DNA of 6,595 nucleotides, taken from positions 1 to 6,595 of the forward strand of contig JAIBDK010000135.1 of NCBI GenBank assembly GCA_024679435.1, in the 5' to 3' direction. The DNA is from Gammaproteobacteria bacterium. GTDB taxonomy: Bacteria; Pseudomonadota; Gammaproteobacteria; Arenicellales; Poriferihabitantaceae. The notes under the pieces were generated by a model. That model was not told the DNA's origin, made no database searches, and saw nothing but the letters and a program-made list of their open reading frames with translations. Within the stretch, counting starts at the first letter, position 1; each line of letters opens with the position of its first letter. Both the position numbers and the translations under genes were made by a program. Below are positions 1 to 5,146 of the stretch, piece after piece.

Positions 1-540
1 ATAGCTCATCACCTCGCTGGCAAGACCCTCACACTGCTCTGACATAGGCGTTGCGTCGACATCCAGATTAACAAAAACCAGATGACAAAACACTTCCACT
101 CGCACCTGTTCCAGATGGATATCAGACGTATTGAAGTTTTTCAGGTGCTCCGATCTTCGCGCCGCTTTCAAGGACCCATCGAGATTGTAACACCAGGCAT
201 GATACGGACACACAATCCGGTTTTTCCTACCTTCACCAACTAGCAGCTCGTGGCCCCTATGCTTGCAAACATTATAGAAAGCTCTCAGCTCGCCATTGTT
301 GTCCCGCATTGCGAACACACCCTGACCCTGAACATCCCCGGTCACGTAACTGCCGAAATCACGCAACTTAGACTCGTGACACAAAAACTGCCATGAACGA
401 TGGAATATCTGTTCTCGATCTAACTGTAAAAATTTAGCTTCCGTATAACAACGCGAATGGATCGACCAGGAATTGAAAGGGTCAGAATCGACACCCTGGC
501 TAATCTCTTCAAATTCACCCGCTTCCAGTTGTCCGCCCAT
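1..540 (-). CDS. Rieske [2Fe-2S] ring-hydroxylating oxygenase large (alpha) subunit, N-terminal part
   Basis: Partial gene: 180 codons are visible and the C-terminal catalytic domain lies beyond the left edge. The minus-strand translation carries the Rieske motif as C92-K-H94-R-G and C111-P-Y-H114-A-W, with 16 residues between H94 and C111. It is preceded by the family's usual lead-in (IFHRSWQFLCHES, then YNV before the first Cys) and followed by DGSL. In this family the Rieske cluster passes electrons from a reductase to a mononuclear Fe(II) site that hydroxylates an aromatic or quaternary-ammonium substrate. The CPYHAW segment recalls choline/glycine-betaine and carnitine-type monooxygenases as much as aromatic dioxygenases, so the substrate cannot be assigned. 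The start is uncertain: ATG at 540 is chosen, but in-frame ATGs exist at 546 and 576 and none has a strong Shine-Dalgarno. It is transcribed divergently from the DsrE-like gene. Confidence 0.93.
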   Translation of the reverse strand, partial: MGGQLEAGEFEEISQGVDSDPFNSWSIHSRCYTEAKFLQLDREQIFHRSWQFLCHESKLRDFGSYVTGDVQGQGVFAMRDNNGELRAFYNVCKHRGHELLVGEGRKNRIVCPYHAWCYNLDGSLKAARRSEHLKNFNTSDIHLEQVRVEVFCHLVFVNLDVDATPMSEQCEGLASEVMSY

Positions 541-544
541 ATGC

Positions 545-580
545 ATTGATCTCAAGTAATTGATCCGCAAATTCATCAAT
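545..580. repeat. ATTGATC direct repeat and inverted half-site near the Rieske gene start
   Basis: ATTGATC occurs at 545-551 and again at 559-565, 14 bases apart. The second copy's ATTGAT also forms an inverted pair with ATCAAT at 575-580 across a 10-base spacer. The cluster sits at the start of the oxygenase gene, next to its possible -10 element, where a repressor could bind. The elements are short and AT-rich, so chance is a real alternative. Confidence 0.25.
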
Positions 581-581
581 T

Positions 582-612
582 GTTATAAAGTTACAGTTTA
601 CTTCACTCGCAA
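582..612 (-). promoter_or_regulatory. possible promoter of the Rieske oxygenase gene
   Basis: On the minus strand a TATAAC hexamer (587-582) lies 19 bases after TTGCGA (612-607). The spacing is longer than ideal. A start near 575 would put the upstream ATG at 576 at the very 5' end of the transcript, favouring translation from 546 or 540. Weak evidence from consensus matching only. Confidence 0.25.
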
Positions 613-645
613 TTTTTACATCATTTTCCGACAAATTAGTAGTGT

Positions 646-674
646 TTCAGATTCTCTAAAAAATGCTTTATACT
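646..674 (+). promoter_or_regulatory. sigma70-like promoter of the DsrE-like gene
   Basis: TTCAGA at 646-651 (4 of 6 to the -35 consensus) and TATACT at 669-674 (5 of 6 to the -10 consensus) are separated by 17 bases. The predicted start near 681 gives a short leader before the ATG at 708. This is probably the promoter for the whole exported DsrE/thioredoxin/hydrolase set. Confidence 0.5.
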
Positions 675-692
675 ATTTATCCATAAAATCCT

Positions 693-698
693 AGAGGA
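693..698 (+). promoter_or_regulatory. ribosome binding site of the DsrE-like gene
   Basis: AGAGGA is followed by 9 bases and then the ATG at 708. It supports this start, which also begins a clean signal peptide. Confidence 0.65.
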
Positions 699-707
699 AA
701 ATTTAAA

Positions 708-1190
708 ATGACATCAATTGGAAAGATTCTGTTCGCCATTGTACTTGTAGCCAGCTCATGGACTTCGGGTGTGTTATTTGCCGGGGATTATGAGAAGCAG
801 AAGGTTGTTTACCATATCAACTATGATAATCCAAAGGCTCAGGCGGGCGCTCTCAGGAACATACAAAATCATATCAATGCGGTTGGTGCTGAAAATCTTG
901 ACCTTAAAGTGGTACTCCACGGCAACGGTCTGGCGTTACTTCTTGAGCCTGACGCCCTTCAAAACGTACCGAAATTCAAGCATGCCAATGCGACAGACGA
1001 TATCACTGCCAAAATCACCGGTCTTAAAGATCAGGGAGTCAACTTTCATGTCTGCGCAAATACCGTAAGAGGGAGAAAAGTTGATGTGGCAAACGACCTT
1101 TACGATGTTGAAGATGCAGATATTGTGCCAAGCGGTGTGGCTGAAGTGGCAAAACTTCAGGCGATGGGTTACGCATACATCAAACCATAA
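708..1190 (+). CDS. exported DsrE/DsrF-like protein
   Basis: The 160-residue protein starts with a signal peptide: K6, a hydrophobic run over residues 7-24, and probable cleavage after VLFA (residue 25). The rest matches the DsrE/DsrF-like fold: a first strand KVVYHINYD (32-40), an alanine-rich helix, strand LKVVLHGNGLALL (66-78), and FHVCANT (113-119) with the family's conserved cysteine at C116. C116 is the only cysteine. DsrE-type proteins are small alpha/beta proteins, and some carry sulfur as a persulfide on this cysteine in sulfur oxidation or tRNA thiolation. Cytoplasmic members lack a leader, so this belongs to the less-studied exported branch. It is first in a set with an exported thioredoxin and an exported metallohydrolase. 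A sulfur-carrier role is plausible but inferred; the fold assignment is firmer than the function. Confidence 0.85.
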   Translation: MTSIGKILFAIVLVASSWTSGVLFAGDYEKQKVVYHINYDNPKAQAGALRNIQNHINAVGAENLDLKVVLHGNGLALLLEPDALQNVPKFKHANATDDITAKITGLKDQGVNFHVCANTVRGRKVDVANDLYDVEDADIVPSGVAEVAKLQAMGYAYIKP

Positions 1191-1201
1191 ACATAAACAT
1201 A
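1186..1201 (+). repeat. short CATAAA tandem repeat over the DsrE-like stop codon
   Basis: The hexamer CATAAA is repeated about 2.7 times, and its first copy includes the TAA stop of the DsrE-like gene. It is a simple slippage-type repeat with no evident function. A change in copy number would leave the protein's end unchanged. Confidence 0.6.
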
Positions 1202-1203
1202 GC

Positions 1204-1224
1204 TGCGAGAAAACTTGCGATTTT
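1204..1224 (+). terminator. weak candidate hairpin terminator after the DsrE-like gene
   Basis: TGCGAG (1204-1209) can pair with CTTGCG (1214-1219) around an AAAA loop, with two G-U pairs, and ATTTT follows. The stem is short and the U-tract has only four Us, so at most it would attenuate transcription into the thioredoxin gene. Confidence 0.22.
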
Positions 1225-1307
1225 GTGGGAGGCGATGCGCACCTGTTTGTTCAGGGCCATCGTTTCTACTTAACTTAGCGGCCCTTAATCCAAGGGTATC
1301 TACCTGC

Positions 1308-1799
1308 ATGAGGTTCTTGTGTTTTGTGACAGCACTGCTGACCAGCAGTGTTTCTATAGCATTAGAGCATTCACCGTTCAGTAACCTTGCAACCCATCAA
1401 TCCGAGTCTTTAGAAAATTATACTAATGATGGTAAGTGGCTTATCGTGATGATTTGGGCTTCTGACTGTATCGCATGTAACAATGATGCAGGATCATACT
1501 CTGACCTGCACACTCGCCATAAAAACGGGAATGCGAGCGTTCTTGGCCTGTCTATCGATGGTGATGTTAAGCGAGATGAAGCCATTGCTTTCACAAAACG
1601 GCATGAAATCAGCTTTCCTAACCTAATTGCAAACCCGGATGCCGTTGCAAATTATTACGCTCAGATCACCCATACCACATGGGTTGGAACACCCAGTTTT
1701 CTGATATTCAACCCTCAGGGAAATCTTGAGGCCAAACAGGCAGGCGCAATACCCGCTGAAATGCTCGAGCAGTTTCTCGACCAATATGCAAACGACTAG
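1308..1799 (+). CDS. exported TlpA/ResA-like thioredoxin-fold protein
   Basis: The 163-residue protein begins with a signal peptide (residues 1 to about 18, hydrophobic FVTALLTSSVSIA). A thioredoxin-like domain follows: strand WLIVMIWASD, redox site C54-I-A-C57, a central strand VLGLSID (78-84), and the cis-proline segment VGTP (P129) followed by strand SFLIF. After removal of the leader, C54 and C57 are the only cysteines. Periplasmic members reduce or relay disulfides, for example in cytochrome c maturation, or serve a specific partner. The frame stays open upstream to an ATG at 1215, but the added 31 residues would bury the signal peptide. ATG 1308 also has AAGGG at 1292-1296, so I take 1308. 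It lies 117 bases after the DsrE-like gene and 41 before the hydrolase gene, so its client may be one of them. That pairing is inference. Confidence 0.87.
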   Translation: MRFLCFVTALLTSSVSIALEHSPFSNLATHQSESLENYTNDGKWLIVMIWASDCIACNNDAGSYSDLHTRHKNGNASVLGLSIDGDVKRDEAIAFTKRHEISFPNLIANPDAVANYYAQITHTTWVGTPSFLIFNPQGNLEAKQAGAIPAEMLEQFLDQYAND

Positions 1800-1840
1800 C
1801 CGATCTCCAGGTTGAGAACACCACAAACAACTTACATCAC

Positions 1841-2827
1841 GTGACATCAAGTAACAGATCGTTATTTCCGTTACCAATCTTTCGCTGGGTTTTTGGCCTG
1901 ATCGCATTTGCATCCGGCTTGCCAGCCTCAGGGGATAACCACTATCCTGCGGTAGATGTCGAGATGCCTGTTCAGCAGGTATCAGACCACGTCTATTATG
2001 TTCAAGGTGTTTCCCGGGTTGCGACTGCTAATTACGGCTTTGTTTCCAATGCCGCATTTGTAGTGACCGACGAAGGGGTTGTGGTTTTTGACACGCTGGG
2101 AACGCCATCGCTCGGCGCGATGCTCAAGAGCAGGATTCAAGACATAACGGACAAACCGATATTGCGAGTCTATAACAGTCACTACCACGCCGATCATTTC
2201 TACGGTAACGAAGCCTTCGAAGGCCCCGATACCGAATTCGTCGCTCCTCAAGGCGCAGAAAGATACCTTACGGGAGAAACGGCGAATCAGCGGCTTGAGG
2301 AACGTAAACAAAGCCTGCATCCATGGGTTAATGATTCAACCCGCTTAATCTATCCCGACCGCTACCTGAGATCAGAAGAGAGATATAACCTAGGCGGAGT
2401 TAGCCTGCGCGTGGTTAACCTCGGCAGTGCGCACTCAGACGGTGACTTAATCCTCTATGTTGAATCAGATGACGTCTTGCTCTCCGGTGACATAATTTTT
2501 GACAACAGGATTCCATTCATCGGATCTACCAACACTCGCGAGTGGCTTGAAATTCTGGCACAACTTAACGAAAAAAACTTGAATGCGGTAATTCCAGGGC
2601 ACGGGTCTGTTTCGGATAGCCCACAAAAAATTGTGCAACTGACTTATAGTTATCTCGCATTTCTCCGCCAAATAATGGGCGAGGCCATTGAACAGTGGAT
2701 ACCCTTTGATGAAGTGTATGAAAGCACAGACTGGTCTGAATATATGGAATATCCTGCATTTATCGAAGCTAACCGACAAAATGCTTACGGCGTATACCTC
2801 TCTATGGAGGAAGAATCGCTGGAGTAA
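1841..2827 (+). CDS. exported metallo-beta-lactamase-fold hydrolase (SoxH/glyoxalase II-like)
   Basis: The 328-residue protein has a leader over about residues 1-31 (hydrophobic WVFGLIAFASGLPASG) and then a complete MBL domain. All metal ligands are visible: H114-Y-H116-A-D118-H119, H198 in GSAHSDGD, bridging D217 in LSGDIIF, and H254 in IPGHGS. The bridging Asp fits glyoxalase II, persulfide dioxygenase and SoxH-like groups better than class B3 beta-lactamases. The protein contains no cysteine. Substrate is unknown; thioester or sulfur-compound hydrolysis in the periplasm is a guess from the DsrE-like and thioredoxin neighbours. SoxH-like and quinoprotein-relay hydrolases are the nearest named relatives I can suggest. 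The start is GTG at 1841, chosen because it gives the signal peptide and the next in-frame ATG (residue 42) would remove it. No good Shine-Dalgarno is visible, so translation may depend on ribosomes arriving from the gene 41 bases upstream. Confidence 0.88.
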   Translation: MTSSNRSLFPLPIFRWVFGLIAFASGLPASGDNHYPAVDVEMPVQQVSDHVYYVQGVSRVATANYGFVSNAAFVVTDEGVVVFDTLGTPSLGAMLKSRIQDITDKPILRVYNSHYHADHFYGNEAFEGPDTEFVAPQGAERYLTGETANQRLEERKQSLHPWVNDSTRLIYPDRYLRSEERYNLGGVSLRVVNLGSAHSDGDLILYVESDDVLLSGDIIFDNRIPFIGSTNTREWLEILAQLNEKNLNAVIPGHGSVSDSPQKIVQLTYSYLAFLRQIMGEAIEQWIPFDEVYESTDWSEYMEYPAFIEANRQNAYGVYLSMEEESLE

Positions 2828-2859
2828 CTCCGCGATAAAGGCGCTGAATAAAGCTCCAG
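2819..2859. repeat. inverted repeat after the hydrolase gene
   Basis: CTGGAG (2819-2824, overlapping the hydrolase stop) is matched by CTCCAG (2854-2859). The loop is long (29 bases) and no T-tract follows on the plus strand, so it is not a standard intrinsic terminator. The 139 bases between the converging hydrolase and tag genes show no other clear element. Confidence 0.25.
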
Positions 2860-2966
2860 AAAAACCGGTTCGACTTGCCGCCCCATTGGCCCGAGCAGCC
2901 TTAAAATCCAGTTTAAAATGCTGTTACAGATGACAAACTGCGCACCGCAAACAACGAAGTGGAAAC

Positions 2967-3536
2967 TCAAGACAAATCCCTGTGCCGAAAACAATCCACC
3001 AAATGATCATTAATCATCCCCGTGGCCTGCATAAAGGCATAGCAAATCGTACTCCCAACAAATGTAAAGCCGCGTTTTTTTAAGTCCTTACTTATCGTAT
3101 CGGATAACGGGGTGTTGGCGGGTACGTGATGAGAGGTTTTCCACTGATTCTGAAGGGGTTGACCATCGACAAAATTCCAGAAGTATTCGTCGAGACTTAA
3201 GCCCTGCTCTTTCATTTCCAGATACGCACGGGCATTTTTCACAAAGCCATTCACTTTTAACTTATTTCGTACAATTCCAGGATCATTCAGAAGGCTGGCA
3301 ATTTTTTTATCGCCATACCGAGCGATTTTGTTTGCATCAAACTGATCAAACACTTTGATATAGTGCTCGCGCTTTTTCAGGATGGTGATCCAGCTCAACC
3401 CTGCCTGCGCACCCTCCAGACACAAAAACTCAAACAAACCGTCTTCATCATGCAGCGGCACACCCCACTCGTTATCGTGATAGTGCTGATAAAGCTCATC
3501 ATCGCCGCACCACCAACATCTATGCAAATCTGACAT
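2967..3536 (-). CDS. tag: DNA-3-methyladenine glycosylase I
   Basis: The 189-residue protein matches E. coli Tag along its length. The enzyme removes 3-methyladenine from alkylated DNA by cleaving the N-glycosidic bond, starting base excision repair in the cytoplasm. The zinc-snap ligands are in place as C7, H20 (in YHDNEWG), H178 and C182 (NDHLVDC). The acidic residue corresponding to E. coli Glu38 is E41 in CLEGAQAGLSW, and LKKRGFTFVGSTICYAFMQ forms the typical C-terminal core. The frame is open 10 codons further upstream to 3566, but ATG at 3536 is chosen for its strong AGGAG site and because it reproduces the family's N-terminus. It stands alone, convergent with the hydrolase gene and divergent from the M20 peptidase, so it appears to be an independent housekeeping gene. 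Confidence 0.97.
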   Translation of the reverse strand: MSDLHRCWWCGDDELYQHYHDNEWGVPLHDEDGLFEFLCLEGAQAGLSWITILKKREHYIKVFDQFDANKIARYGDKKIASLLNDPGIVRNKLKVNGFVKNARAYLEMKEQGLSLDEYFWNFVDGQPLQNQWKTSHHVPANTPLSDTISKDLKKRGFTFVGSTICYAFMQATGMINDHLVDCFRHRDLS

Positions 3537-3543
3537 ATCTATT

Positions 3544-3548
3544 CTCCT
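3544..3548 (-). promoter_or_regulatory. ribosome binding site deciding the tag start
   Basis: Minus-strand AGGAG is followed by 7 bases and then the ATG at 3536. This places the start 10 codons inside the longest open frame. Confidence 0.8.
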
Positions 3549-3596
3549 ACTGCACCCAAAAAACAATGTTCACAGAAACTCTCATAAGTTTCATGC

Positions 3597-3625
3597 ATAA
3601 CACCGAGACAAAAAGCTTCTATAAT
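3597..3625 (+). promoter_or_regulatory. sigma70-like promoter upstream of the M20 peptidase leader
   Basis: A perfect TATAAT (3620-3625) stands 17 bases after ATAACA (3597-3602, 4 of 6 to TTGACA). Initiation near 3632 would give an mRNA leader of about 290 bases before the peptidase ATG at 3923, with the 17-codon ORF inside it. Confidence 0.5.
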
Positions 3626-3707
3626 CCTGTTTCGGATCACTATTTTAAATCTTTTTGAATTGGATTTATTTATTCATTACTGTCACAATCTTAACCCATA
3701 ACAATTA

Positions 3708-3719
3708 TCCTGATCAGGA
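3708..3719. repeat. 12-base perfect palindrome TCCTGATCAGGA
   Basis: The sequence reads identically on both strands and overlaps the leader ORF's Shine-Dalgarno. It could be a protein-binding site about 80 bases after the predicted transcription start, or a small RNA fold, or chance. Confidence 0.4.
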
Positions 3720-3720
3720 G
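3716..3720 (+). promoter_or_regulatory. strong ribosome binding site of the 17-codon leader ORF
   Basis: AGGAG is followed by 6 bases and then the ATG at 3727. It is a better site than any in front of the larger plus-strand genes here. Its GGAGAATT context (3717-3724) is complementary to AATTCTCC at 3794-3801. Confidence 0.55.
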
Positions 3721-3726
3721 AATTCA

Positions 3727-3780
3727 ATGCCTCATTCCCCGCATGCCAGCATCGCTTCTGGATCCGGTGAGTGGCCCTAA
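3727..3780 (+). CDS. putative 17-residue leader peptide
   Basis: The ORF encodes MPHSPHASIASGSGEWP and then TAA. The case for translation is the AGGAG site at ideal distance and the position inside the predicted leader of the peptidase-antiporter transcript. It has no Arg codon, so a classical arginine attenuator for an ArgE-like gene is unlikely. It ends Trp-Pro-stop, and proline before a stop codon is known to slow termination, as in TnaC; relevance here is inference. It is too short for any homology judgement and could be the relic 5' end of a lost gene or a chance ORF. Confidence 0.4.
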   Translation: MPHSPHASIASGSGEWP

Positions 3781-3922
3781 CAATCATAGTTACAATTCTC
3801 CATTTGCAGTGATGCACAGTAAATAAACAGTGTAAGGAAAATTATCCGAACAGGAATCCCAAAACTTTTTTAAAGATACCTCCCCCGACACAATAAATAC
3901 TTATTTAGAGTCCAAATTTAAA

Positions 3923-5116
3923 ATGACTATCAGCAAACAAACAATTGATGAACTAGTCGCTCTGGTTGATGAATCGAGACTCGTGGGAGACCTCTCTTCC
4001 ATGGTCTCGGTGCCTAGCGTAAACCCTTTCGACGAGCCCGTGACAGAGGAATGCCGGGAACAGGAGTTTGCCGAATCCTATCTCCAACACATGAACGGGG
4101 TGGGTCTCGACACTTTCAAGCGGGACGTCGCTGACGGTCGCCCCAATGTATTCGGAAGACGCCACGGAAGCGGTGAAGGACCAACGGTCATGCTCGCCGG
4201 GCATCTTGATACGGTCGGTGTCGAAGATTATGTCGATCCATTCAACCCCGTCGTGAGCAATCGAAAACTATACGGCAGGGGTTCCTGCGACATGAAAGCC
4301 GCGCTCGCAGCGTATATCGAAGTTGGCAGAATTCTGGACCACGCCGGACTTACTCTTAAAGGAGATCTACTGATAGCGGGGGTCGCCGACGAAGAACACA
4401 TGATGCTGGGATCAAAGGATGTTTCTGAAAATGGCCCGATACCAGATTTCGCCATCGTGGGAGAACCTACCGAACTGGAGGTCTGTCACGCCCATAAAGG
4501 GCAGCTTTGCATGCATATAAAAACATTTGGCAAAGCCTCCCATTCCAGCGTTCCAGAAAATGGAATTAACGCCATCAATCATATGGCAGATGTGATTAAG
4601 TCTCTTGGGCAGTACGGCGATGATCTTTTGGCACGTCCAGCACACCCGGTTTGTGGACATGGAAAAGTAACGCCCTGCGTTATCAATGGCGGCAGCATTT
4701 CTTCATCGGTCCCGGATTATTGTGAACTGGAAGTAGATCGTCGCACACTGGCAGGCGAGAGTCTGGAATCAGTGATTGAAGAATATCGGCAGTTACTTGA
4801 CTCGCTTAAAAATTCAGTTCCAAATTTTGATTATGAAATCGGCCCGCATACGCTTAACAATTTACCACTGGATACACCGGCAGATTCAAGCGTTGTAACC
4901 AGTATTGCCGAGGCATATCAGCATGTTCTGGGCAAACCGGCACCTGTGGGCGCATTCCCGGCATCGACAGACGCCCCTCACTTCCTTTGCCCGGCAGTGA
5001 TATGTGGGCCGGGCTCAATAAATCAGGCTCATACTCTGGATGAATACGTCAGCATCGACGAACTTTGTGCATCTGCGCGCATCTATCTTCGAACCGTTTT
5101 AAACATGATTTCCTGA
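3923..5116 (+). CDS. M20-family metallopeptidase (ArgE/DapE-like amidohydrolase)
   Basis: The 397-residue protein, with no leader, is cytoplasmic. Catalytic and metal residues of the M20 di-zinc family are all present: H94 and D96 in AGHLDTV, bridging D123 in GRGSCDMK, general-base E157 and ligand E158 in DEEH, E181 in VGEPT, and H370 in QAHTLDE near the C-terminus. The inserted dimerisation domain (about 190-300) carries GKASHSSVP with H207, and VDRR at 271-274. The family hydrolyses N-acyl amino acids and related amides, such as N-acetylornithine, N-succinyl-diaminopimelate and aminoacyl dipeptides. Sequence alone does not choose among them, and no arg or dap gene is nearby, so argE or dapE is not assigned. 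The ATG at 3923 has only a weak GAG 12 bases upstream. A 30-base gap to the antiporter gene suggests one operon. Confidence 0.92.
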   Translation: MTISKQTIDELVALVDESRLVGDLSSMVSVPSVNPFDEPVTEECREQEFAESYLQHMNGVGLDTFKRDVADGRPNVFGRRHGSGEGPTVMLAGHLDTVGVEDYVDPFNPVVSNRKLYGRGSCDMKAALAAYIEVGRILDHAGLTLKGDLLIAGVADEEHMMLGSKDVSENGPIPDFAIVGEPTELEVCHAHKGQLCMHIKTFGKASHSSVPENGINAINHMADVIKSLGQYGDDLLARPAHPVCGHGKVTPCVINGGSISSSVPDYCELEVDRRTLAGESLESVIEEYRQLLDSLKNSVPNFDYEIGPHTLNNLPLDTPADSSVVTSIAEAYQHVLGKPAPVGAFPASTDAPHFLCPAVICGPGSINQAHTLDEYVSIDELCASARIYLRTVLNMIS

Positions 5117-5146
5117 GCGAAATCGAGACATCCCCCGGCATCACTC

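Larger units (their letters stand above)
3537..3922. other. 386-base divergent interval between tag and the M20 peptidase
   Basis: AT-rich region holding, from the left: the tag ribosome binding site, a plus-strand promoter (3597-3625), a 12-base palindrome (3708-3719), a 17-codon ORF with a strong ribosome binding site (3727-3780), and a segment complementary to that site (3794-3801). No protein-length gene is present. I could not place a convincing minus-strand promoter for tag. No riboswitch class was recognised by eye. Confidence 0.7.

Noticed and set aside
1215..1307. Upstream extension of the thioredoxin-like gene to ATG 1215
   Set aside because: The extra 31 residues are Cys- and Arg-rich and unlike a signal peptide. 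The internal ATG at 1308 gives a clean leader and has its own AAGGG.
2688..2933. Plus-strand frame running over the end of the hydrolase gene
   Set aside because: It is mostly a frame-shifted copy of the hydrolase coding sequence, with no separate ribosome binding site and no motif.
3537..3566. Upstream extension of tag by 10 codons
   Set aside because: The strong AGGAG lies inside this stretch, 7 bases before ATG 3536, and the shorter protein matches the known N-terminus of Tag.
3743..3826. Twenty-seven-codon frame overlapping the leader ORF
   Set aside because: It has no Shine-Dalgarno, and it overlaps the better-supported 17-codon ORF.
3632..3922. Known riboswitch (for example a cation-sensing class upstream of antiporter genes)
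   Set aside because: I could not identify the conserved core of any class by eye. A covariance-model scan would settle it; a significant hit would overturn this rejection.
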